NCBI GenBank assembly: GCA_011375245.1
Contig: DRMA01000166.1
Coordinates: 1-10,230 of the forward strand
Direction of reading: 5' to 3'
DNA length: 10,230 bases
DNA from: Thiothrix sp.
GTDB lineage: Bacteria; Pseudomonadota; Gammaproteobacteria; Thiotrichales; Thiotrichaceae
The notes beneath the pieces are model-generated. The model saw nothing but the letters and a program-made list of their open reading frames with translations, made no database searches and was not told where the DNA came from. The stretch's first letter is position 1. Each line of letters begins with the position of its first letter. Positions 1 through 7,107 of this stretch are shown here, piece after piece. A program made the translations under genes and the position numbers.

Positions 1-1025
1 TACGCGCTAATATTATTCTGAGTACCGTACGTGATTACCAGCCTGATATGGTCTTAGTGGATAAAAAGCCACTCGGCTTATGTGGTGAGTTGCAAACGGC
101 ACTGGAAGCACTAAAAACCCGCGATAATCCACCGTCTATTTTCTTACTGCTACGCGATATTCTTGACAATCCCACTGCCACCCAAAAGGTTTGGCGTAAA
201 CGCCATTATTTTCAAGCGATTGAGCGTTACTATGAACGCATCTTAGTGGTTGGACAGGCCGACTTTTTCGATTTAACAACCGAATATGCATTTCCTACAA
301 GCGTGAGCAAAAAATTGCATTATTGCGGTTATATTCGCCGTGAGGCAGGCTTGCAAGACAGCGCAACCATCCGTGCCGAACTCGGTCTACAGGCATCGCA
401 AAAACTGGTTTTAGTTACCCCAGGTGGGGGTAAAGATGGTGAGCAACTGATTATTCATTATTTACAAGGTATTAAAAATCATCCTGATCCCCGCCGCCAC
501 TCATTAGTCATTTGTGGTTCAGAAATGAGTGAATACAACACGCAGCATATTCATCAGCTTGCACAACAATGTTCACACATCACCCTGCAACGTTTTAGTA
601 ATGACTTAATGAGTTATATGGAAGCTGCTGATGTGGTTGTTTCAATGTTGGGGTATAACACCTTCTGCGAGATTCTTAGCACACAAAAACCTGCTGTGGT
701 TGTTCCTAGAGTGCGTCCTGTTGAAGAACAATGGATACGAGCAACACGTATGGCACAACAGGGTCGGCTAACTGCTATTCATCCTGACCAACTCAATGCA
801 GAGCGTCTTTATCAGGCTGTTAATGCCTTATTATCAGCGCCTTCTCATGCACCTTCGCCTAAAACAAACCCTATATTGCGTTTAACCGCCTTGCCGACTA
901 TTAACCGTATGATTGCTCAGAGTCTCCAACAACAAGCAAGCACGAGCAATACAAAAAATATACAGAATACACAAGATACACAAATCCAAACCCCTTGCTT
1001 TTTTTTATCCACCAGCGCCCACTAA
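1..1025 (+). CDS. MurG/GT28-like glycosyltransferase, 5' end cut off by window
   Basis: Probable GT-B-fold glycosyltransferase that transfers a sugar from a nucleotide sugar in the cytoplasm, probably to an intermediate of the glycan made by this operon. The reading frame is open from base 3 (first full codon CGC), so the ATG at 48 is internal and the true start lies upstream. Counting the CGC as residue 1, the glycine-rich donor-site loop PGGGKDG is at about 140-146. LGYNTFCEIL, at about 216-225, matches the MurG-type GGxxT/E region. The rest of the N-terminal domain shows the pattern VLVDKKPLG...LLLRDIL, which aligns with IVIELFPFG...SLRDIL in the glycosyltransferase at 8911-10125, so the two are paralogues. 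The last ~25 residues are Asn/Thr/Gln-rich low-complexity sequence, unlike the rest of the protein. The next gene begins 10 bases after the stop. The family is fairly sure; donor and acceptor are unknown. Confidence 0.8.
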   Translation, partial: RANIILSTVRDYQPDMVLVDKKPLGLCGELQTALEALKTRDNPPSIFLLLRDILDNPTATQKVWRKRHYFQAIERYYERILVVGQADFFDLTTEYAFPTSVSKKLHYCGYIRREAGLQDSATIRAELGLQASQKLVLVTPGGGKDGEQLIIHYLQGIKNHPDPRRHSLVICGSEMSEYNTQHIHQLAQQCSHITLQRFSNDLMSYMEAADVVVSMLGYNTFCEILSTQKPAVVVPRVRPVEEQWIRATRMAQQGRLTAIHPDQLNAERLYQAVNALLSAPSHAPSPKTNPILRLTALPTINRMIAQSLQQQASTSNTKNIQNTQDTQIQTPCFFLSTSAH

Positions 1026-1035
1026 AATAATCCCA

Positions 1036-3711
1036 ATGAATAGAAAAATAAACAATAAAAACAATAAAATACCGTTAGTTGGTGTTTTATTAAGACGCTA
1101 CCCCAAACTGTCGGAAACCTTTATTTTAGGTGAAATCCTTGGTTTGGAACAAAACGCAGTACCGCTCCATATTTTTTCGCTTTATACCCCTAGTGATGCG
1201 ATCAGTAATCCTGCAACACAAGCGGTAAAAGCCAGCGTGACCACATTAATTCATGCGGATAAAATGGATTGGCAACGGATGATGAAAAGTCATTTAAGGC
1301 TATTGACGCAACATCCTTTGCGTTATTTAAGTAGTTTAGCGGCAACAGCATTACGTTATGAAACAGGACGTATTCGTGATTTTTTACAGGCAGGACGACT
1401 CGCTGATGAATTAATTGCCCATTCTATTCAGCATCTTCATGCACATTTTATTGCCGAACCTGTTGCCGTTGCCGAAATTGCCAGCCGTATGGCAGCGATT
1501 CCATTTAGCATTTCTGCCCATGCCAAAGATATTTATTTATCCCCCACACAAGCCTTACAACGCAAATTAGAGGCTGCACAATTTACCGTGACCTGTACAC
1601 AATACAACTGGCGGTATTTACAACGTCTTAGTACCCAGCCTGAAAAAATACATCGTATGTATCATGGTTTAAATTTAATCCCTTTTGATCGCACCTTAGC
1701 CCAAGGCAATAAACAAACGTCTCAGAATGCCCCTTTAATCGTTAGTGTTGGACGTTTACGCGAAAAAAAGGGTTTTCCTATTCTAATTTCAGCCTGTAAA
1801 GCGCTACACGATCAAGGACACGCATTTCGTTGTGTGATTGTCGGTTATGGGGCTGAGCAAGCAAGGCTACAACAACAAATTAACCAACAAGGCTTGCACA
1901 ATCAGGTGCAATTACTGGGCAAACAGGCGCATGAGGAAGTCCTAGCGCTTTATAAACAGGCGAGTATTTTTGCTTTACCTTGTCGGATTGCCACAGATGG
2001 GGATAGAGATGGTATTCCCAATGTATTGCTCGAAGCGATGGCAATGCATTTGCCTGTGGTCTCAACCGCCGTTTCAGGTATTCCTGAACTCATTCAGGAC
2101 GGTAACAATGGCCTATTAGTCCCTGCTGATGATTCGCAAGCATTTAGCCAAGCTTTTATTAAATTATTACAAAATCCTATGTTGGCACAACAATTAGGTG
2201 ATGCGGGACGGCATACGGTTGAACAACATTTTTCAACCCAGCGCAATCTACAACAGCTCATGCATTTATTACCCAAAAAGCAGTCTGCTACCAATAACAA
2301 GACTAGCGATAATATTAGTAACAATACCATCGCCTATATTCTAAAAGGCTTTCCACGCCTTTCAGAAACCTTTATTGCCAATGAGATTTACCTACTCGAA
2401 CAATTAGGGACAAAAATGGCGTTGTTTTCCATTAAAAAAGGGGAAGCAGGGCAACAACATGCCGTTATTGATAAAATACAATCACCATTACGCTATCTAC
2501 CCCGCATGAGTTCCTTGTCAGGCAGCTATTTGTTACCGTGGTTAGTTGCCAATAGTAAGCCCTATTTACGCCATCACGGTAAATTGTTATTAACTAGCCC
2601 ACGTCGGTATGTCACGACCTTAGCCCATGCCATTGCCTTAACATGGAAACACCGTCGCAGTCGGTGGCGTTTGCGTAAGGTCTTCATTAAAGAATTTATT
2701 CAAGCAGGTTTTATTGCCAGCCATATTAAACAACAGGGCAGTATTCGTTTATTACATGCCCATTTTTGCCACGGTGCAACCACAGTAGCATGGTTTACCA
2801 GTGAATTAACGGGGCTACCTTTTAGTTTTACTGCTCATGCCAAAGATATTTACCAACAACAGCTTAATCCTGGTGATTTATTGCAACAAAAACTACAAGC
2901 AGCGGCGTTTGTTACCACCTGTACCCATGCCAATCATCATCATCTAAGTGCCTTAAGCTCGCAGCCTGAAAACGTACATACCATCTATCATGGTCTGGAT
3001 ACGGATAAATTTATTCCCCATCTAAGTGCTTTAACCCCACAGCCTGAAAACGTACATACCATCTATCATGGTCTGGATACGGATAAATTTATTCCCCAAG
3101 AAAAAAACACATCCTTACCACTTATTCTTGCTGTTGGGCGGCATGTGGAAAAGAAAGGCTTTGTGTATTTGCTTGAAGCCTGCGTTCAGTTGCGTGCATT
3201 AAATATTGATTTTCAATGTCAAATTATTGGTGAATCAGGCGATCAAACAGCACGTATTCAACAGCTTATTCACGATAAAAAACTCGAAGCATGGGTTACA
3301 CTCAAACCAGCCGTTACCCAAGAAACCTTAAAAGCCTTGTATCAACAAAGCACCATTTTCGCTTTGCCTTGTGTCATTACCGCTGATGGTGATCGCGATG
3401 GCATCCCCAATGTCATGGCAGAAGCTATGGCAACGGGGTTACCCATTGTGTCATCGCCCATATCGGGTATTCCTGAATTGGTGAAAGATAATCGTAATGG
3501 TCTTTTAGTGCCACCGCGTGATGTTGATGCGCTGGCAGCCGCTTTACAACGTCTTTTGAGTAATACAAAACTACGTCATCGTTTAGGTAAGGCGGCGAGA
3601 GAAACGATTTGCCAACGGTTTGATTCCAGCACAACGACACGTTCATTACAGCGCTTGTTTGACAATTATTTTCAACAAGAGCAAGAGGCACATTGGGAGC
3701 GTATTGCATGA
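1036..3711 (+). CDS. Tandem (two-module) GT4-type glycosyltransferase
   Basis: 891-residue protein with two complete GT-B retaining glycosyltransferase modules of the GT4 type, each about the length of a normal single enzyme. Module 1 (about 12-412) has PKLSETF at 23-29, HAHF at 135-138, AHAKDIY at 161-167, VGRLREKKG at 238-246 and DGDRDGIPNVLLEAMA from 321. Module 2 (about 432-885) repeats these: PRLSETF 440-446, HAHF 574-577, AHAKDIY 600-606, VGRHVEKKG 700-708, DGDRDGIPNVMAEAMA from 784. Both keep the acidic pair of the EX7E-type donor site (D325/E333 and D788/E796), so both may be active. An Asn-rich linker (about 416-431) joins them and resembles the Asn/Lys-rich N-terminus. Residues 636-687 are a tandem 26-residue duplication. 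The ATG at 1036 is chosen because the frame's only other upstream start is a TTG at 913, deep inside the previous gene; no clear Shine-Dalgarno is seen, so coupling to the upstream stop (10 bases away) is likely. Sugar specificity cannot be read. Confidence 0.88.
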   Translation: MNRKINNKNNKIPLVGVLLRRYPKLSETFILGEILGLEQNAVPLHIFSLYTPSDAISNPATQAVKASVTTLIHADKMDWQRMMKSHLRLLTQHPLRYLSSLAATALRYETGRIRDFLQAGRLADELIAHSIQHLHAHFIAEPVAVAEIASRMAAIPFSISAHAKDIYLSPTQALQRKLEAAQFTVTCTQYNWRYLQRLSTQPEKIHRMYHGLNLIPFDRTLAQGNKQTSQNAPLIVSVGRLREKKGFPILISACKALHDQGHAFRCVIVGYGAEQARLQQQINQQGLHNQVQLLGKQAHEEVLALYKQASIFALPCRIATDGDRDGIPNVLLEAMAMHLPVVSTAVSGIPELIQDGNNGLLVPADDSQAFSQAFIKLLQNPMLAQQLGDAGRHTVEQHFSTQRNLQQLMHLLPKKQSATNNKTSDNISNNTIAYILKGFPRLSETFIANEIYLLEQLGTKMALFSIKKGEAGQQHAVIDKIQSPLRYLPRMSSLSGSYLLPWLVANSKPYLRHHGKLLLTSPRRYVTTLAHAIALTWKHRRSRWRLRKVFIKEFIQAGFIASHIKQQGSIRLLHAHFCHGATTVAWFTSELTGLPFSFTAHAKDIYQQQLNPGDLLQQKLQAAAFVTTCTHANHHHLSALSSQPENVHTIYHGLDTDKFIPHLSALTPQPENVHTIYHGLDTDKFIPQEKNTSLPLILAVGRHVEKKGFVYLLEACVQLRALNIDFQCQIIGESGDQTARIQQLIHDKKLEAWVTLKPAVTQETLKALYQQSTIFALPCVITADGDRDGIPNVMAEAMATGLPIVSSPISGIPELVKDNRNGLLVPPRDVDALAAALQRLLSNTKLRHRLGKAARETICQRFDSSTTTRSLQRLFDNYFQQEQEAHWERIA
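2941..3096 (+). repeat. In-frame 78-bp tandem direct duplication inside the second GT4 module
   Basis: Two adjacent 78-bp copies, 2941-3018 and 3019-3096, each encode 26 residues running from HLSAL through QPENVHTIYHGLDTDKFIP. The last 57 bp of the copies are identical. All four differences lie in the first 21 bp (GCC/GCT, AGC/ACC, TCG/CCA), giving one silent change plus Ser-Ser to Thr-Pro. The corresponding place in the first GT4 module (QRLSTQPEKIHRMYHGLN) has only one copy, so this is an insertion relative to its own sister module. Confidence 0.97.
3695..3699 (+). promoter_or_regulatory. Shine-Dalgarno site deciding the lyase start
   Basis: GGGAG lies 8 bases before the ATG at 3708, an ideal spacing. 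It favours that ATG over the in-frame TTG at 3693, which would sit on top of this site. The site is inside the end of the tandem glycosyltransferase gene, and the ATG overlaps that gene's TGA (ATGA). Confidence 0.75.
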
Positions 3712-5639
3712 ATGCAGCATTGCCATTTGCAGATAAGTTAACCGCACAAGCGCGTTTGCGTTATTTTCAGCAACGCGATAGTGTCTCTTTTTTTCCCATA
3801 CTCGATGCTGAAATGACGCAACGGGAAACGATTGATAATGTCGTTGCCAATCGTTTTACCTTTAATGCGGAAACGTATCATCTTGATGCGCCCCTTAACT
3901 GGTTAGTCAATCCCAGTGACGATATTGAATGGCATATACTGTTACATAAATTTTATTACGCGCCAGGGCTAGGCAAAGCTTGGCATGAAACGGCTGATAA
4001 CCATTATTTAAAGCAATGGATTAAACGAACGGATAGTTGGATTGATCAAACACCGATGGAGTGTATTGCTGCTGAAGTCACTGGGCGACGCGTACAAAAC
4101 TGGATTTATGCGTGGTATTTTTTTATTGCCAATACTGCAAAAATAGAGAATGCCCCACTTTTAATACCTGCTGATTTTCATGATCGCTTTCTTTGCTCAT
4201 TAGCCGAACAGGTGAATTATCTATGTGAGCATCTTGCACCTGCACGTAATCATCGCACCATTTCACTGTATGCAATTTTTCTCGCAGCCGTCGTCTTTCC
4301 TGAAATGCCCGATGCAGCCTACTGGCTAGATTTTTCACGACACGAAATTCAACGCAATATACAACAAGATTTATTGGATGATGGCGTACAGTGTGAATTA
4401 TCAACCGATTATCATCATTTAGTCCTTAAAAATTATTTGGCTATCCGTCGCCTTGCGGCACGCAATGCGGTCACAATGGGCGCAGATTTTGATCTGCGTT
4501 TAAATCGTGCCTTAGATTTTGCCTTGTATGCCCATAAACCTGATGGCGAAGTCCCTGCCTTTAGTGATGGTGATGTCAGTTCGTTTACCGATCTTTTAGC
4601 CCAAGGTGCAAAACTGTTTCAACGGCAAGATTTGCTGTATGTCGCGACGCAAGGAAAACGAGGTACAGTACCGCAACAACGCAATGCCTATTTTAATCAC
4701 AGTGGCTACGTTATTTTACGCAGTGGCTGGGGTGAAAAAAAGACCGCGTATAAGCAAGAACGTTATCTGATGTTTGATTGTGGTTCTTTAGGCGCAGGTA
4801 ATCATGGTCATTTAGATGCACTGAGTATTGAAATCGCTGCCTTTGGACGTTCATTAATTGTTGACCCTGCGCGTTATACGTATAACGAAGGCGGTAAGAT
4901 CAATTGGCGGGTCAAATTTCGTGGTACGGAAGCGCATAATACCGTGCTGATTGATGGTAAAAACCAAACCCGTTATGTGCAAGGCCCTCGTCGTTACAAA
5001 ATCAAAGGCAAAGAACCCGATACACGATTACACACTTTTTTTACCAGCGAAAAATTGGATTATTTGCATGGCTCGACTCAAAGCCATGAATACGATGCCT
5101 GTCATCATCGGCAAATTTTATTTGTTAATGGCGACTACTGGATTATTGTTGATACCTTAAAGAGTCCTTCAGAGCATCGTTATGAACAATTGTTTCATCT
5201 GACCGCTGAAGCACAAGAAGGGATGTTAACCTATAACAATGCGATTAATTGCCAGATCACCACTCCCCACTTACTCATCGCAACGCCGCGCAATCAAACA
5301 CAATTATTCGTTACAGAAACAGGTTATGTTTCTAAGCGTTATGGTGAAAAACAAGCTGCTCCCGTGTTACGTTTTGTTAGACAAGCGAAAAATACACGTT
5401 TTATTACCGTTCTTTATCCCTTTGCCGAGCCGCTAAAAAAACAACGCGCTCCTTTTAATCTGTTTGTTAGTCTCTTACCTAATGAGAAAAAAAAGGACTT
5501 CAACGTCATTACGATTACTCAACAAAGCAAAACAAGCACGCAGACCGATATTTGCTTTTTACCCAGACCAGAGAATAACAAAGACGAATCGCTTACCCCC
5601 TATTGCACCAGAAGCTATCGTTACGATGGTTACGGATGA
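3708..5639 (+). CDS. Heparinase II/III family polysaccharide lyase, apparently cytoplasmic
   Basis: 643 residues, full length for a heparinase II/III-type protein. This family cleaves uronic-acid-containing polysaccharides by beta-elimination. The N-terminal part (to about 310) is the helical toroid domain: RNHRT at 180-184, and ELSTDYHH at 230-237 where the family carries its catalytic tyrosine (Y235) after a Glu/Ser. The C-terminal beta-sandwich domain is unmistakable: ILRSGWG, then GNHGHLDALS at 364-373, VDPARYTY, and FRGTEAHNT at 404-412. N181 or H182, Y235 and H366/H368 are candidate active-site residues by analogy with heparinase III-type lyases. The N-terminus (MNAALPFADK) is polar with no signal peptide or lipobox, unusual for an enzyme expected to meet polymer outside the cell. 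It overlaps the upstream gene by 4 bases, indicating coupled translation. It may trim or release the glycan made by the neighbouring enzymes; the substrate is unknown, and a non-catalytic or transferase role is possible. Confidence 0.88.
   Translation: MNAALPFADKLTAQARLRYFQQRDSVSFFPILDAEMTQRETIDNVVANRFTFNAETYHLDAPLNWLVNPSDDIEWHILLHKFYYAPGLGKAWHETADNHYLKQWIKRTDSWIDQTPMECIAAEVTGRRVQNWIYAWYFFIANTAKIENAPLLIPADFHDRFLCSLAEQVNYLCEHLAPARNHRTISLYAIFLAAVVFPEMPDAAYWLDFSRHEIQRNIQQDLLDDGVQCELSTDYHHLVLKNYLAIRRLAARNAVTMGADFDLRLNRALDFALYAHKPDGEVPAFSDGDVSSFTDLLAQGAKLFQRQDLLYVATQGKRGTVPQQRNAYFNHSGYVILRSGWGEKKTAYKQERYLMFDCGSLGAGNHGHLDALSIEIAAFGRSLIVDPARYTYNEGGKINWRVKFRGTEAHNTVLIDGKNQTRYVQGPRRYKIKGKEPDTRLHTFFTSEKLDYLHGSTQSHEYDACHHRQILFVNGDYWIIVDTLKSPSEHRYEQLFHLTAEAQEGMLTYNNAINCQITTPHLLIATPRNQTQLFVTETGYVSKRYGEKQAAPVLRFVRQAKNTRFITVLYPFAEPLKKQRAPFNLFVSLLPNEKKKDFNVITITQQSKTSTQTDICFLPRPENNKDESLTPYCTRSYRYDGYG
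5634..5639 (+). promoter_or_regulatory. Weak Shine-Dalgarno candidate for the phosphotransferase
   Basis: GGATGA, 7 bases before the ATG at 5647, is the best ribosome-binding match near the start of the phosphotransferase gene and overlaps the lyase stop codon. It is only a partial match, so it favours 5647 (or 5650) over the ATG at 5626 without settling it. Confidence 0.35.
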
Positions 5640-5646
5640 AAATAAT

Positions 5647-7107
5647 ATGATGTCATTACCTTTAGCACCTTTATCCTTAAATCCTGTCGCTACACGCACT
5701 ATCACACGCTATCACGATAGCAAGTTGCCGCATCTTTCTGCTTTGTTAGATGCCGACTTTATGGCGGCACAATTACAATCTCTGTTACACGCAAGTTCTT
5801 CAACACCACCATCACAACAAGGACAACGACAACAACAACTTATTGGTTGTCAGATCAAACGGGTTAAATATAAACCGCAGAAGAATTGCCTCGTGATTTA
5901 TCAGCTTCATCTACGTGATCGAAAAACAGGGAAAACCCAGACAATCGCTATTACCTGTCGCACCTATGAACATCACGCTTCTAAACGTCGTTATCACAAA
6001 GCACGACAAGAAAATAACGGTGAGCCATCGGTATTTCCCGCCGTGTTTCATTTACCGCAGATCGAAACGGTTGGCTGGATTTTTCCTTGTGAACGTAAAT
6101 TACTCAGCTTGTCGTTTGTCAATAATCCTCATTACCTCAAACATGTACTGATGCCGCCTTTAGTCAAACAGGTATGGGGCGATCAGTGGCAAATCGAAAC
6201 GGTATCCAGTGCGGTGGTACATTATGTGCCTGAACATACTTGTATGGTCAAAGTCACTTGTACCTTAATGAATCGCCATCATCATACCCGTCGCCAACAA
6301 ACCCTGTTTGGTAAATGTTATTACAACCATGCGGGCGCACATACCTTTGATATCATGACGCAATTAGCAGAAGCATCGCGTTTAGCACAAACACCCTTAC
6401 GCTTTCCCGCCCCCTTGTACTATGATCAAGAAAGAAAGATTCTCTGGCAAGAAAGCTTAAACGGGCAGACCTTGCGTGATGCAGGCATTAGTCGCGAATC
6501 ACATTCCAGCTTATTACCGATGGCAGCCAAAGCCTTGGCACAATTTCATTGTCTGACTCTTCACACGAATGACACACCCTCTGATCATAAGCAGTTGCTA
6601 GAACACTTAAAGAACCGTGCTAAAACACTACGCACTATTAAACAGCTCAATCAGCAAAAACTGCAATGGCTTATTCATGCCTTGCAAGTCGGTGCAAACC
6701 AGCTTTCATCCTATCAAGCCGTCACCTTACACGGTGATGCCCACTCACAAAATCTGTTCTTAGAGCAAGATACGATTGCCTTTATTGATTTAGATGATGT
6801 GACCATAGGTCATCCCTTATTGGATCTTGCCAGTTGGATGGGGGGAATGATTTATTGGGCAACAATGAATAAACGTCCGCTTGACGATTTTTTGACTGAA
6901 CTCAGCTATTTTGCCCATCACTATAACCAGCATGCTCCCCAGCCGATAACGAATTATGATTTGAATTGGTATATCGCTGCATTATTAGTCAATGAGCGCA
7001 TTTTTCGTTGTGTAGCGCGACTTAAATCAGGTCGCTTAGAGATTGTTGCTGACTTATTAGTGCTTGCCAAACAATTCGCACAACAGCAATACCGTTTACT
7101 GCCATGA
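5647..7107 (+). CDS. APH-fold (aminoglycoside phosphotransferase-like) small-molecule kinase
   Basis: About 486 residues. The C-lobe carries the APH/choline-kinase catalytic signature: HGDAHSQN at 362-369 (catalytic D364, N369) and IDLDD at 380-384 (metal-binding aspartate), followed by HPLLDLASW. K223 in FGKCYY is the likely ATP-binding lysine of the N-lobe. A second, similar stretch further upstream (about 65-115, with VKYKPQKNCLVIYQL) looks like another N-lobe sheet but lacks the matching lysine. The segment at about 43-64 is rich in Ser, Pro and Gln. It probably phosphorylates a sugar, lipid head group or other small molecule for the glycan pathway rather than conferring antibiotic resistance, given its place between a lyase and an exporter. 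The start is uncertain: ATGs at 5626, 5647 and 5650 are in frame; 5647 follows the lyase stop by 7 bases. An upstream TTG at 5464 is unlikely. The stop overlaps the next ATG by 4 bases. Confidence 0.82.
   Translation: MMSLPLAPLSLNPVATRTITRYHDSKLPHLSALLDADFMAAQLQSLLHASSSTPPSQQGQRQQQLIGCQIKRVKYKPQKNCLVIYQLHLRDRKTGKTQTIAITCRTYEHHASKRRYHKARQENNGEPSVFPAVFHLPQIETVGWIFPCERKLLSLSFVNNPHYLKHVLMPPLVKQVWGDQWQIETVSSAVVHYVPEHTCMVKVTCTLMNRHHHTRRQQTLFGKCYYNHAGAHTFDIMTQLAEASRLAQTPLRFPAPLYYDQERKILWQESLNGQTLRDAGISRESHSSLLPMAAKALAQFHCLTLHTNDTPSDHKQLLEHLKNRAKTLRTIKQLNQQKLQWLIHALQVGANQLSSYQAVTLHGDAHSQNLFLEQDTIAFIDLDDVTIGHPLLDLASWMGGMIYWATMNKRPLDDFLTELSYFAHHYNQHAPQPITNYDLNWYIAALLVNERIFRCVARLKSGRLEIVADLLVLAKQFAQQQYRLLP

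Noticed and set aside
999..1006. Rho-independent terminator at the T8 run
   Set aside because: No GC-rich inverted repeat precedes the T run, and it lies inside the coding end of gene 1.
913..1035. N-terminal extension of the tandem glycosyltransferase from a TTG at 913
   Set aside because: It would overlap the previous gene by over 110 bases, has no ribosome site, and encodes basic low-complexity sequence before the family N-terminus. The ATG at 1036 is better.
5464..5646. N-terminal extension of the phosphotransferase from a TTG at 5464
   Set aside because: It lies entirely or nearly entirely over the coding end of the lyase in another frame, and the extra residues are Arg/Lys-rich with no family resemblance. 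Later ATGs at the lyase stop fit operon spacing.
5815..5842. CAA-rich microsatellite
   Set aside because: It is only a short, interrupted stretch encoding a Gln-rich segment within the phosphotransferase, too irregular to be called a tandem repeat.
5647..7107. Antibiotic resistance gene (aminoglycoside phosphotransferase)
   Set aside because: The catalytic signature is that of the wide APH/choline-kinase superfamily. The protein is longer, has an extra N-terminal region, and sits in a glycan operon without any mobile-element context.
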